64,000 bases of DNA from an uncultured Flavobacteriaceae bacterium (GCA_947488435.1 CANKZG010000001.1:2410308-2474307); one strand, 5' to 3'. Counted from the stretch's first letter, positions 19,063-27,930 are shown. Numbers and translations: made by a program. Notes: generated by a model not told the origin, from the letters alone.

Positions 19063-20825
19063 AACAGCGCATAATTTTAATTGCAGTTGCGGCCATTATT
19101 GGATTGGGAGTAGGGTATGTTCTTTTTGGAACGTCCCATGCCGATACTATGGAGGCAAAGGAGCATGACCATGAAACAGTATCAGAAAACCAAATGTGGA
19201 CATGCTCCATGCATCCCCAGATCATGCAGCCTGAACCGGGTGACTGTCCTATTTGTGGAATGGACCTGATTCCTGCTGAAGTCGGTACTGGAGGTCTTTC
19301 GCCTGAACAATTCTCAATGACGGATAATGCGCTTGCCTTGGCGAATGTACAGACCATTGTGGTCGGCACTAAATCCGCAGGTGACGACAATTCCATTTCC
19401 CTATCGGGTAAAATTGCAGTAAACGAAGAAGCTGTTGCCGTACAGGCCAGTTATTTTGACGGAAGGATTGAGCGATTGAACGTTAATTATGAAGGGCAAG
19501 AAGTTCGAAAAGGACAATTACTGGGAACTATCTATTCTCCTGAACTGGTAGCGGCACAGCAAGAACTATTGACCACGGTATCTTTAAAGCAGTCGCAACC
19601 GCAATTGTACCAAGCTGTCCGTAACAAATTGAAGCTCTGGAAATTATCGGAAAATCAAATCAACGCCATAGAAAGCTCCACTAAGGTGACGGAATACTTT
19701 CCTGTTTATGCAACGGTTTCCGGTACGGTTTCAGAGGTCATGAGCGCGGAAGGTGATTATGTAAAGAAAGGGCAGCCTATTGTAAAGGTGAGTAATTTAA
19801 ACACGGTTTGGGCCGAGTTTGATGCCTATGAAACTCAGTTGTCACAACTAAAAAAAGGGCAAAGAATAAGCATAACCACTAATGCCTATCCAAATAAAAC
19901 GTTTAATGGTAAAATTTCATTTGTGGACCCTGTACTTAACAATGCCACTAGAACCGTAACAGTGCGTGCAACACTTGCAAATCAAAATGAACAATTCAAG
20001 CCTGGGATGTTCGTAACTGGGAAGATTCAGAATGATAAAAATTTTAGTGATGAATCGAAACTGTGGGTACCTTCCTCAGCTGTGATGTGGACAGGAGAAC
20101 GTTCTTTGGTCTATATAAAAGTAAAATCAGATGAGCCAGTCTTTGAAATGAGGGAGGTAATGTTAGGGGTAAGAAATGGAGAACAATTGGAAGTTATTTC
20201 TGGCCTTAATTCAGGCGAAGAAATTGTGGCCAATGGAACTTTTTCAGTTGATGCGGCTGCACAATTACAGGGTAAAAAAAGTATGATGAACAAAGCTGGC
20301 GGCAAGACGATGACGGGTCATGAAGGCCATCTGGGAATGCAACCTCAGGAAGATTCCAATAGTTCGGAAGACCAAATGAAAATGACATTGCCGGACACCT
20401 TTCAGAAGGAGTTTGAAAAAGGATTTCCAGCCTATTTAAAATTAAAAGATGCATTGGTGGCCAGTAATTCAAAGCAGGCGGCAATACATGCAAAAGCTAC
20501 TTTGGAAATATGGCAAAGGCCAAATTTTTCTGACTTGGGTACAATGGAAAGAGCACATTTGGACAAGAGTATTGAAATGTTGGAAGCTATCACAAAAACG
20601 GGAAAATTAGAAGACCAACGTTCCCATTTCGTAATTCTTAATGCGAATATGGTCGCTATTGCAGGTGAGCTAAAGGATTTGGGTAATGCACTTTATGTGC
20701 AGCAATGTCCTATGGCAAACAGTAATAAGGGCGCGGTTTGGTTAAGTGCTGAAAAAGAGATTCGCAATCCCTATTACGGGGATGCTATGTTGACTTGCGG
20801 GAGTGTCATTGATTCATTGCGATAG
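19059..20825 (+). CDS. cusB: CusB-type periplasmic adaptor with DUF3347 C-terminus
   Basis: 588 aa. N-terminal signal anchor; heavy-metal-binding finger WTCSMHPQIMQPEPGDCPIC (about residues 46-66); membrane-fusion core with lipoyl halves (NVNYEGQEVRKGQLLG and GTVSEVMSAEGDYVKKGQ) and beta-barrel; Met/His/Gly linker around residue 410-440; C-terminal DUF3347 domain ending CPMANSNKG...NPYYGDAML. It joins CusA to the TolC-family duct and hands metal to the pump. The finger is the same type found twice in CopA. Confidence 0.92.
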   Translation: MKQRIILIAVAAIIGLGVGYVLFGTSHADTMEAKEHDHETVSENQMWTCSMHPQIMQPEPGDCPICGMDLIPAEVGTGGLSPEQFSMTDNALALANVQTIVVGTKSAGDDNSISLSGKIAVNEEAVAVQASYFDGRIERLNVNYEGQEVRKGQLLGTIYSPELVAAQQELLTTVSLKQSQPQLYQAVRNKLKLWKLSENQINAIESSTKVTEYFPVYATVSGTVSEVMSAEGDYVKKGQPIVKVSNLNTVWAEFDAYETQLSQLKKGQRISITTNAYPNKTFNGKISFVDPVLNNATRTVTVRATLANQNEQFKPGMFVTGKIQNDKNFSDESKLWVPSSAVMWTGERSLVYIKVKSDEPVFEMREVMLGVRNGEQLEVISGLNSGEEIVANGTFSVDAAAQLQGKKSMMNKAGGKTMTGHEGHLGMQPQEDSNSSEDQMKMTLPDTFQKEFEKGFPAYLKLKDALVASNSKQAAIHAKATLEIWQRPNFSDLGTMERAHLDKSIEMLEAITKTGKLEDQRSHFVILNANMVAIAGELKDLGNALYVQQCPMANSNKGAVWLSAEKEIRNPYYGDAMLTCGSVIDSLR

Positions 20826-20830
20826 TTATT

Positions 20831-20865
20831 TGCAACCCAGTTGCACGAAAATCTTTTTATCTTTG
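20831..20865 (+). promoter_or_regulatory. Palindromic operator with promoter, zinc-type block
   Basis: TGCAAC-cca-GTTGCA (20831-20845) is a perfect 6-3-6 palindrome. Twelve bases later lies TATCTTTG (20858-20865), a perfect TAnnTTTG -7 element, just before the GTG start at 20870. The TTG within the palindrome could serve as a compact -33 box. A related site with the same layout precedes the DUF3703/ZntA unit. Inference: binding site of the Fur-family protein encoded at 23428. Confidence 0.6.
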
Positions 20866-20869
20866 TGTT

Positions 20870-21184
20870 GTGAAATTTTTGGCAGTCATTTTATCTTTTT
20901 ATTTCTTGGCACTTCAAGCAGTGCCCTGTAATGATGATGAAAATATTATAGATGATTCTCAAACTATCTCAGTAGTTGATTTTGACGGAGACCACGACCA
21001 AGATTGCGAACTTTGTTCTCCGTTTTGCCAGTGTCACTGCTGTCATGCCCACGCCATTTCCGCCTTTAATTTCTTCGCAGAGACGGAACATCAATTAGTT
21101 GATGGAAAGATTATTTCTAAACAGTTGGGTATCTTTCAAGAAGTTTCACTCCGCATCTTACAGCCTCCCCAAAGTATTGGCTAA
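20870..21184 (+). CDS. Small exported Cys/His-rich protein (DUF6660-like)
   Basis: 104 aa, GTG start directly after the -7 element. Signal peptide (FLAVILSFYFLALQAVPC), then an acidic stretch and a Cys/His cluster CELCSPFCQCHCCHAHAISA likely to bind a transition metal. Resembles the short proteins found just before metal-linked TonB receptors in flavobacteria. Followed 60 bp later by the TonB receptor, suggesting a shared transcript. Confidence 0.7.
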   Translation: MKFLAVILSFYFLALQAVPCNDDENIIDDSQTISVVDFDGDHDQDCELCSPFCQCHCCHAHAISAFNFFAETEHQLVDGKIISKQLGIFQEVSLRILQPPQSIG

Positions 21185-21244
21185 AATTCTTAGCGATAAA
21201 GAAATCGCCACCCACATTATTTAGTCAATTTATTACAAATACAA

Positions 21245-23425
21245 ATGAATAAAAGTCTATTAAGCTATTGGCTTATGCTACTATTTTGTGCTTTTGGTTA
21301 CGCTCAAAATACGTTAGAAATAAAAATATTTTCAGAGCAAGAAAAAGAGCCATTACTAGGGGCAACTATCTATATAGAAAGCCTCAACAAGGGAGCGACA
21401 ACAAATTTTGACGGAATCGCTTTCTTTGAAGACCTCCCCAATGGGGAATATAACTTGCAAATTTCCTATTTAGGTTTTGAAACAATAGAAAAAAGCATAA
21501 CCGTTCCTTCAAACGAAGCATTAATCTTCTTTTTAAAAGAAGATGAAAATGCCCTTGATGAAGTAATCGTACAATCCTCAAGAAGTACAAGAACAGTAAA
21601 AAAGATACCTACTAGAATAGAATTTATTGGGGCTGAGGAATTAGGTGAAAAAGCCATAATGAACCCAACCAATATTTCTATGGTGCTTCGAGAAAGTACG
21701 GGAATACAAATGCAACAAACCTCATTGAGCAGTGCAAATACCAACATTAGAATACAAGGTTTGGATGGACGTTATACGCAACTATTGCGTGATGGTTTTC
21801 CCCTCTACAGTGGTTTTTCAAGTGGATTGAGTATTTTACAGATTCCACCATTAGATTTAAGGCAATTCGAAATCATCAAAGGTAGTTCGTCAACGTTATA
21901 TGGCGGTGGTGCTATTGCAGGATTGGTCAATATGGTTTCAAAAACGCCCAACGAAGAACCAGCTTTGGATATTATGTTAACCCAAACACAAGCCTTGGGA
22001 AGTACCGCCAATGTTTTCTATGGCGAACGAAGGGATAAATGGGGCTGGACACTGTACGGTTCAGGTCATTATCAAAAAGCGTATGACCCAGAGGATGATG
22101 GTTTTAGTAATCTGCCACAGACTCAATCTATAAGCTTTAATCCTAAATTGTTTTATTATCCCTCGGATAATACCACTTTCTGGTTTGGAATCAATGGAAC
22201 TTATGATGATAGAAAAGGGGGTGATATTACAAAAATTGAAGAAGGCGAAAATGGAATTCATCAATATACCGAAGAAAACCTATCCAAACGGGTAAGTACA
22301 CAAGCCGTTTTTGAATCTCAATTAGATTCGGTTCAATCTATTTCGGTAAAGAACAGTATTGCCTTTTTTGATAGGAGTTTGAATATACCAGATTTATCTT
22401 TTAAAGGCAGTCAATGGAACACCTTTACAGAAGCTGCTTACCAAAAGCAAGGAGTAAAAGCAGATTGGGTTTTAGGAGCAAACTTATATTCTACAGTATT
22501 TAATGAACGAGAAAATCCTTTAGAACGCGACCAAAAGAACGTTACAGTTGGATTGTTTGCTAATAACATCTATGACCTTTCGGAACAATGGATTCTTGAA
22601 ACAGGACTGCGCACCGATTATACTATTGATTGGGGATTCTTTGCGCTGCCAAGAATTTCCCTATTATATAAATCCAACAACAACTTTTCTAGCAGACTTG
22701 GTGGTGGTTTGGGCTATAAAGTTCCCGATATTTTTACTGAGGAAGCGGAATTTATCAATTTTCGAAATGTTTTACAGATTGATAAAGATGCTTTGAAAGC
22801 GGAACGTTCTTATGGTCTTAATCTAGATTTTAACTATCAAACAAGATTGACCGATGAAATAGGTTTTTCCGTAAATCAATTGTTTTATCTAACTGCTATT
22901 AGAAATGGATTGCTACTTAATTCTATTGATGGGGATTTATTTCAGTTTGAAAATGCTTCTGGAGAAATTCTAAGTAAAGGGGCTGAGACCAATATCAAGT
23001 TTACCTATAAAGATTTTAGGTGGTTTTTGAATTACGCATTTATAGACACACGCCTAAATTATCTACCTGGCAATCCACAGAAACCACTTACCGCAAAGCA
23101 CAATGCAGGAAGTGTTTTGATGTATGAATCTGAAAAATGGCGTATAGGTTATGAAACCTTTTACACAGGAAAACAATTACTTTCAAACGGGTTTGAAACA
23201 ACCGATTTCTTTACAATGGGCTTACTTGTAATGCGTAATTTTAAATGGGGAAGTACATTTGTAAATTTTGAGAACTTTACAGACCGAAGACAAAGTCGTT
23301 TTTCGCCTTTAGTTCTGCCCCCTCACGAAAACCCTACTTTTCCAGAAATATATGCGCCTACAGATGGTTTTATCTTTAGTGTGGGAATCATTTTAAAACC
23401 CTTTGGAAACGAAGACAACGATTAA
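21245..23425 (+). CDS. TonB-dependent outer-membrane receptor
   Basis: 726 aa. Signal peptide (SLLSYWLMLLFCAFGYAQ), a carboxypeptidase-regulatory-like beta-sandwich at about 22-105, plug domain with RIQGLDGRYTQLLRDGFPLY, and a 22-strand barrel. No SusD partner. The neighbours (Cys/His-rich protein, Fur-family repressor, Zn/Cd ATPase) suggest a metal or metallophore ligand, possibly zinc; this is inference. Stop lies 2 bp before the repressor start, giving tight coupling. Confidence 0.88.
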   Translation: MNKSLLSYWLMLLFCAFGYAQNTLEIKIFSEQEKEPLLGATIYIESLNKGATTNFDGIAFFEDLPNGEYNLQISYLGFETIEKSITVPSNEALIFFLKEDENALDEVIVQSSRSTRTVKKIPTRIEFIGAEELGEKAIMNPTNISMVLRESTGIQMQQTSLSSANTNIRIQGLDGRYTQLLRDGFPLYSGFSSGLSILQIPPLDLRQFEIIKGSSSTLYGGGAIAGLVNMVSKTPNEEPALDIMLTQTQALGSTANVFYGERRDKWGWTLYGSGHYQKAYDPEDDGFSNLPQTQSISFNPKLFYYPSDNTTFWFGINGTYDDRKGGDITKIEEGENGIHQYTEENLSKRVSTQAVFESQLDSVQSISVKNSIAFFDRSLNIPDLSFKGSQWNTFTEAAYQKQGVKADWVLGANLYSTVFNERENPLERDQKNVTVGLFANNIYDLSEQWILETGLRTDYTIDWGFFALPRISLLYKSNNNFSSRLGGGLGYKVPDIFTEEAEFINFRNVLQIDKDALKAERSYGLNLDFNYQTRLTDEIGFSVNQLFYLTAIRNGLLLNSIDGDLFQFENASGEILSKGAETNIKFTYKDFRWFLNYAFIDTRLNYLPGNPQKPLTAKHNAGSVLMYESEKWRIGYETFYTGKQLLSNGFETTDFFTMGLLVMRNFKWGSTFVNFENFTDRRQSRFSPLVLPPHENPTFPEIYAPTDGFIFSVGIILKPFGNEDND

Positions 23426-23427
23426 TT

Positions 23428-23841
23428 ATGCAAACAATAGAAGAATTATTAGAATCAAAGGGAGTTCGGATAACAGCAATGCGCTTGCTAATATCCAAGT
23501 TTCTTGCAGGAAAAAAGGTGGCAGTTACTTTGAGTGATATAGAAAATGCTTTCGCAAAAGCAGATAGAACCACTCTTTATAGAACCCTTAAAACATTTGA
23601 GGAAAAAGCAATTGTACATCAAATAGATGATGGCACTGGCATCACCAAATATGCGATGTGTGAAGAAGGTTGCAATTGTGAAATGGAACAAGATTTGCAC
23701 CTTCATTTTCATTGTAACAATTGTGGAGAAACAGTGTGTTTAACGGAACATAAAATCCCACTAATAAAGGTCCCCGATGGTTTTGTTTCGGAAAATGTAA
23801 ACTTGGTTGTAAAAGGTATTTGCGATAAATGCAGTGCCTAA
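23428..23841 (+). CDS. Fur-family transcriptional repressor (Zur-like)
   Basis: 137 aa. N-terminal winged helix (GVRITAMRLLISKFL...DRTTLYRTLKTFEEKAIVHQ) and C-terminal metal domain with HLHFHCNNCGETVCL and the closing CDKC, i.e. the two CxxC pairs of the structural zinc site. An additional CEEGCNCEM insert precedes the HLHFH segment. Sits between a TonB receptor and a zinc-type export system, and two similar palindromes flank the unit, so zinc sensing is the best guess; Fur or another metal cannot be excluded. Confidence 0.88.
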   Translation: MQTIEELLESKGVRITAMRLLISKFLAGKKVAVTLSDIENAFAKADRTTLYRTLKTFEEKAIVHQIDDGTGITKYAMCEEGCNCEMEQDLHLHFHCNNCGETVCLTEHKIPLIKVPDGFVSENVNLVVKGICDKCSA

Positions 23842-23845
23842 TAAA

Positions 23846-23881
23846 TGCACTTCCGTTGCACTGACCATTAAGCTACTTTTA
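23846..23881 (+). promoter_or_regulatory. Second Fur-type palindrome and -7-like element
   Basis: TGCACTTCCGTTGCA (23846-23860) keeps the outer TGCA and GTTGCA of the site at 20831 but has two mismatches in the left arm. TACTTTTA (23874-23881), one base from TAnnTTTG, follows after 13 bp, against 12 bp at the first site. It precedes DUF3703 and the Zn/Cd ATPase. The weaker match could give later or weaker repression. Confidence 0.5.
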
Positions 23882-23891
23882 TCCAAAATAG

Positions 23892-24260
23892 ATGGATATG
23901 AAGTTTAATGTAAAAATCCCGAGACATCTAAAAGAAGCTTATAAGTCAGAGCTAAAATATTATAGACATTGCCTCCTAAAAAACCAATATGCTGATGCCT
24001 GGTATCATTTAGAACGTAGTCATATTATAGGTCAGTCTTACCCGATAGAGCATACCTATTCCCATTGGTTAATGCTAAGATTTGGTTTAATGCAAAAAAA
24101 CACCAAAGAAGTCTTTGGACAAATACTTAGGCTAGTTGTCGGAGGTTGGAAATCATTTATTAATCACGTTCCACTAGGTAATACCGGAGGTGCAAATGTG
24201 CCACCTTTAAAGCGTATGCCTATTCCAAATGATATTGAAAAATTATTAGATACTAAATGA
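23892..24260 (+). CDS. DUF3703 protein
   Basis: 122 aa, soluble. Signature segments are LKYYRHCLLKNQYADAWYHL-like helix, ERSHIIGQSYPIEHTYSHW and the C-terminal GNTGGANVPPLKRMPIP. The conserved His residues in this helical core may bind metal. Known: family members lie next to heavy-metal P-type ATPases and CDF transporters; function unproven. Overlaps the ATPase start by 4 bp (ATGA). Confidence 0.85.
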   Translation: MDMKFNVKIPRHLKEAYKSELKYYRHCLLKNQYADAWYHLERSHIIGQSYPIEHTYSHWLMLRFGLMQKNTKEVFGQILRLVVGGWKSFINHVPLGNTGGANVPPLKRMPIPNDIEKLLDTK

Positions 24261-26215
24261 AAAAAAAGAAAGTCAATTTAAGAGAATTAAAACCAAAATC
24301 GGCAGAAGTACATACTCACGATGATGGTCACAATCACGGCCACAGTGATAGTAGTTCTTTTGGCACCTATATACCTGCAATCATAAGTTTTACAATGCTT
24401 ATCATTGGTATAGGATTAGATTATTTTGATATTGCTTTTTTTAAGGATTGGGTTCGTATTGCTTGGTACAGTATTGCCTATTTACCTGTAGGCTTTCCCG
24501 TAATAAAAGAAGGTTGGAAGAGTATTATACGAAGAAATTTCTTTACCGAATTTCTTTTAATGTCAATTGCAACTATAGGCGCATTTGCAATAGGAGAATA
24601 TCCTGAAGGTGTCGCGGTAATGCTTTTTTATGCTGTTGGTGAATTATTCCAAAATGCAGCTGTAAATAGAGCTAAAGGAAATATTAAAGCCTTGTTAGAT
24701 GTTAGACCGAAAGAAGCTAATGTATTTCGTGATGGTGATTATAAGAGTGTTTCACCAGAAAATGTAAATATTGGAGAGAAAATACAAATTCGAGTTGGTG
24801 AAAAAATTCCGTTAGACGGCGTGTTACTATCTGAAAAGGCTTCGTTGAATACAGCAGCCTTAACAGGCGAAAGCAAACCAGACTCTATTTTAAAAAAAGC
24901 CAAAGTATATGCAGGCAGTATCAATTTAGAAAGTGTCATTGAAGTTGAAGTAACCAACACCTTTGAAGATAGTTCTATTGCCAGAATATTGGATTTGGTC
25001 CAAAACGCTACGGCACGTAAATCTAAAACGGAATTATTTATTAGACAGTTTGCACGAATCTATACGCCTATTGTAGTGTTCTTAGCTATTGGAGTTACTT
25101 TTCTACCTTACTTTTTTGTTAATGATTATGTGTTTCAAGATTGGTTGTATAGAGCATTGATTTTCTTAGTTATTTCTTGTCCTTGCGCACTGGTTATTTC
25201 AATTCCGCTAGGGTATTTCGGTGGATTGGGCGCAGCATCAAGAAATGGAATTCTTTTTAAAGGAGCTTCTTTCTTAGATGCAATGACCAAAGTGAATACC
25301 GTTGTAATGGACAAGACAGGAACTGTTACCAAAGGGGTTTTTAAAATCAAGGAAATTGTCAATAATTCTGCTTTCGCGGAAGCGGAATTTATGCAATACC
25401 TGTTGGCAATAGAAGAACAATCTACCCACCCCATTGCAAAGGCCTTACTGGAATACAAGGTTGAGGGTATAGCTTTTGAAGCTACACAGGTTTCTGAAGT
25501 GGCTGGAAAGGGATTAAAGGGAACCGTAAATGGCAAGACTGTTTTGATAGGCAACAATGCCTTAATGACCGCTAACGGCATCGAAGTACCTACAAAAACC
25601 AAGACAATTGTAGAATCCATTGTACTGGTTGCTATCAATGGAAAATTCTCAGGTTATGTAACCCTTGCCGATGAGTTAAAAGAAGATGCCCACGATGCCA
25701 TAAAACAGATTAGAAAATCAGGAGTTTCCAAAATCATAATGTTATCAGGAGATAAAGATTCCATTACGCAAAAGGTAGCACAAGAGTTAAGTATTGATTG
25801 GGCTAAAGGAGGTTTATTGCCAGAGGATAAATTGAACGAAGTAGAAGCATTGAAAAAACATTCAAATACTAAAATTGCTTTTATAGGTGATGGTATAAAC
25901 GATGCTCCCGTACTTGCTGCCAGTGATGTTGGTATGGCAATGGGTGGTTTGGGTAGCGATGTTGCCATTGAAACTGCTGATGTCATAATTCAGACTGACC
26001 AGCCAAGTAAAATTGCGAGAGCTATTACCATAGGTCGTTCCACCCGTAAAATTGTATGGCAAAACATTATTTTGGCTTTCGGCATAAAAGCCATTGTCTT
26101 GATTTTGGGCGCAGGTGGTTTAGCTACAATGTGGGAAGCTGTTTTTGCAGATGTTGGCGTAGCACTATTGGCTATCTTGAATGCTATACGGTTGCAAAGA
26201 ATGAAATGGTCTTAG
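24257..26215 (+). CDS. Zn/Cd/Pb-type P1B ATPase (ZntA/CadA-like)
   Basis: 652 aa. The N-terminus has a His-rich tail (VHTHDDGHNHGHS) in place of an HMA domain, then the P1B core: TGES actuator loop, SCPCALVIS ion site, DKTGTVTKG phosphorylation site, HPIA nucleotide motif and GDGINDAPVL hinge. The sequence class differs from the CopA at 15842 and matches divalent-cation exporters of flavobacteria. Role: Zn(II)/Cd(II)/Pb(II) export to the periplasm. Confidence 0.92.
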   Translation: MKKKKVNLRELKPKSAEVHTHDDGHNHGHSDSSSFGTYIPAIISFTMLIIGIGLDYFDIAFFKDWVRIAWYSIAYLPVGFPVIKEGWKSIIRRNFFTEFLLMSIATIGAFAIGEYPEGVAVMLFYAVGELFQNAAVNRAKGNIKALLDVRPKEANVFRDGDYKSVSPENVNIGEKIQIRVGEKIPLDGVLLSEKASLNTAALTGESKPDSILKKAKVYAGSINLESVIEVEVTNTFEDSSIARILDLVQNATARKSKTELFIRQFARIYTPIVVFLAIGVTFLPYFFVNDYVFQDWLYRALIFLVISCPCALVISIPLGYFGGLGAASRNGILFKGASFLDAMTKVNTVVMDKTGTVTKGVFKIKEIVNNSAFAEAEFMQYLLAIEEQSTHPIAKALLEYKVEGIAFEATQVSEVAGKGLKGTVNGKTVLIGNNALMTANGIEVPTKTKTIVESIVLVAINGKFSGYVTLADELKEDAHDAIKQIRKSGVSKIIMLSGDKDSITQKVAQELSIDWAKGGLLPEDKLNEVEALKKHSNTKIAFIGDGINDAPVLAASDVGMAMGGLGSDVAIETADVIIQTDQPSKIARAITIGRSTRKIVWQNIILAFGIKAIVLILGAGGLATMWEAVFADVGVALLAILNAIRLQRMKWS

Positions 26216-26313
26216 CTTATAAATTAAGGGTTTTAAAAAGTTATTTTAACCATCGCGCAATTCCTTCTTTATTTTCAATTCTTCTAGGTCAAGCTTATTT
26301 TAACTCAAATTTG

Positions 26314-26356
26314 TATTTAAGCATTTGCTTAAATAATTGCATATTTCATATTTTTG
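26314..26356 (+). promoter_or_regulatory. ArsR-type operator embedded in a consensus promoter
   Basis: TATTTAAGCA-tt-TGCTTAAATA is a perfect 10-2-10 palindrome at 26314-26335, the classic geometry of ArsR/SmtB operators. The TTTG at 26324-26327 inside it is followed after 21 bp by TATTTTTG (26349-26356), a full TTTG/TAnnTTTG promoter. The repressor would therefore cover the -33 element. ATG of arsR is 15 bp after the -7 element. Confidence 0.8.
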
Positions 26357-26371
26357 CTAAAAATAAGGTAT

Positions 26372-26743
26372 ATGAAACTTGAAACTAGCTGTATCAGGGC
26401 AGAGGCAGACCACACCCAAATACTTCGTTGCAAAGAGGATTTGAATGCGGTATCAACTTCGATTGAAGCCATCAGTAAAATTATGGCTCTGGCTGGTAAT
26501 GAAGTCCGTTTTAAAATATTGTTTTTGTTGCAACAGGAAACTGAATTATGTCCTTGTGACTTTGCTGATATTTTAGAAATGAGCGTTCCTGCAATTTCCC
26601 AACATTTACGTAAGATGAAGGATGTAAATGTCATTACTACCCGTAGAGACGGTCAAACCATCTTTTATCGTATTTCGAAGGAAAACGAAGCATTTTTGGC
26701 AGCTATTTTAAGTAATGTAGCATCTGAAAGAAAAATTGCATAG
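26372..26743 (+). CDS. ArsR/SmtB-family metal-sensing repressor
   Basis: 123 aa from ATG 26372 with AAGG upstream; a TTG 18 bp earlier lies inside the -7 element and is rejected. Winged-helix core with ELCPCDFADIL and SVPAISQHLRKMKDVNVI recognition helix, preceded by a Cys-containing N-terminus (SCIRAE, RCKED). The CPC in helix alpha-3 plus the N-terminal Cys resemble CadC/CmtR-type soft-metal sensors (Cd, Pb or Hg). Likely autoregulated through the palindrome just upstream. Confidence 0.9.
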   Translation: MKLETSCIRAEADHTQILRCKEDLNAVSTSIEAISKIMALAGNEVRFKILFLLQQETELCPCDFADILEMSVPAISQHLRKMKDVNVITTRRDGQTIFYRISKENEAFLAAILSNVASERKIA

Positions 26744-26744
26744 G

Positions 26745-27347
26745 ATGAAAAAAACAATGACCTCTAATCGAACTGCTTATGCCGGATTGTTTTCAGCTAT
26801 CGCAGCATCTCTATGTTGTATTACTCCTGTGTTGGCCTTGATTTCGGGAACTACAGGAATTGCCTCTACTTTTTCTTGGGTAGAACCCTATAGACCTATT
26901 TTGATAGGTTTGACCGTTTTGATTCTTGGTTTTGCCTGGTATCAAAAATTAAAGTCACGTCCACTGGATATTGATTGCGCTTGTGATGATGACAAACCTA
27001 AGTTTATCCAATCCAAAAAATTCTTGCTTTTCGTAACCATTTTTGCAGGTATTATGTTAGCCTTCCCCTACTATTCACATACGTTTTACTCCAACTCTAA
27101 TGCTGAAAAGCAAGTCGTTTATGTATCTGAAAGTAACGTCAGTGAAGTGAACTATTCCATACAGGGAATGACGTGTGCAGGTTGCGAAGCCCATATTAAA
27201 AACGAGGTGAATAAGCTAGAGGGTATTTTAGAGGTAGATGCCAATTATGAAACATCCAAAGCTTTTGTAAGGTTTGATAATAGTAAAGTAACTGCTATAG
27301 AAATTACAACTGCCATCGGAAAAACAGGATATAAAATCATAGAATAA
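26745..27347 (+). CDS. merTP: MerT-MerP fusion mercuric transport protein
   Basis: 200 aa from ATG 26745. The N-terminal part is MerT-like: three membrane helices with the Cys pair ASLCCITPVLAL in helix 1 and CACDD in the loop. The C-terminal 75 residues form a periplasmic HMA domain with GMTCAGC, equal to MerP. Together they would capture and import Hg(II). No merA reductase is visible in the window, so the fate of imported mercury is unclear. Starts 1 bp after arsR. Confidence 0.85.
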   Translation: MKKTMTSNRTAYAGLFSAIAASLCCITPVLALISGTTGIASTFSWVEPYRPILIGLTVLILGFAWYQKLKSRPLDIDCACDDDKPKFIQSKKFLLFVTIFAGIMLAFPYYSHTFYSNSNAEKQVVYVSESNVSEVNYSIQGMTCAGCEAHIKNEVNKLEGILEVDANYETSKAFVRFDNSKVTAIEITTAIGKTGYKIIE

Positions 27348-27556
27348 TGGAAGCTATTTTAGAATCTACAATTACGTGTCCAAATTGTGGACATAAAAAA
27401 GAAGAAGAAATGCCAACAACAGCTTGCCAGTTCTTTTATGATTGTGAAAATTGTAAAGAAGTATTACGCCCTAAAGATGGCGATTGCTGTGTATTCTGTT
27501 CTTATGGCACCGTGGCTTGTCCACCTATTCAACAGGATAAAAGTTGTTGCAGTTAA
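27347..27556 (+). CDS. GDCCVxC-domain small Cys-rich protein
   Basis: 69 aa with ten Cys residues. The signature GDCCVFCSYG lies near the C-terminus, after CPNCGHKK and CENCKE zinc-ribbon-like pairs; the tail ends KSCCS. In some bacteria the third signature Cys is selenocysteine; here it is an ordinary TGT codon. The family occurs with mer-type genes; a thiol-based metal trafficking role is plausible. Overlaps merTP and the VOC gene by 1 bp each (TAATG). Confidence 0.85.
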   Translation: MEAILESTITCPNCGHKKEEEMPTTACQFFYDCENCKEVLRPKDGDCCVFCSYGTVACPPIQQDKSCCS

Positions 27557-27930
27557 TGAATTATACGGCTAAAAATATTAGGACTTTTATTGGTGCTCGC
27601 CGTTTTGATGAGTCTCGCACTTTTTATAGAGAATTAGGTTTTGAAGAAGTAATACTCAATGAAAAGATGTCATTATTCAAAGTGAATGAGAATCTCGCCT
27701 TTTACCTACAACGCTACTATGTAAAAAAATGGATTCATAATTCAATGATATTCTTAGAAGTAGATGATATTGATTCTTGTGAAAAAGACCTAAAATCAAG
27801 AGGTCTTCAAGACAAATATAAATATGTTCGTTTTACCGAAATTAAAACTTTTGATTGGGGACGGGAATTATTTATGCACGACCCTTCAGGGGTGCTTTGG
27901 CATTTTTGCGAATTCAACAAGAAAAAATAA
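27556..27930 (+). CDS. Glyoxalase/VOC-superfamily protein
   Basis: 124 aa from ATG 27556. One VOC unit in two beta-alpha-beta-beta-beta halves: TFIGARRFDESRTFYRELGFEE at the start and GRELFMHDPSGVLWHFCEF at the end. Metal-binding His/Glu positions look only partly kept. It could be a thiol-linked organometal or antibiotic-binding protein; no specific function can be assigned. Last gene of the arsR operon. Confidence 0.8.
   Translation: MNYTAKNIRTFIGARRFDESRTFYRELGFEEVILNEKMSLFKVNENLAFYLQRYYVKKWIHNSMIFLEVDDIDSCEKDLKSRGLQDKYKYVRFTEIKTFDWGRELFMHDPSGVLWHFCEFNKKK

Noticed and set aside
26520-26545. TGTTGCAACA palindrome in arsR as a third Fur-type site
   Set aside because: Inside the coding region, lacks the 3-bp spacer and has no nearby promoter element.
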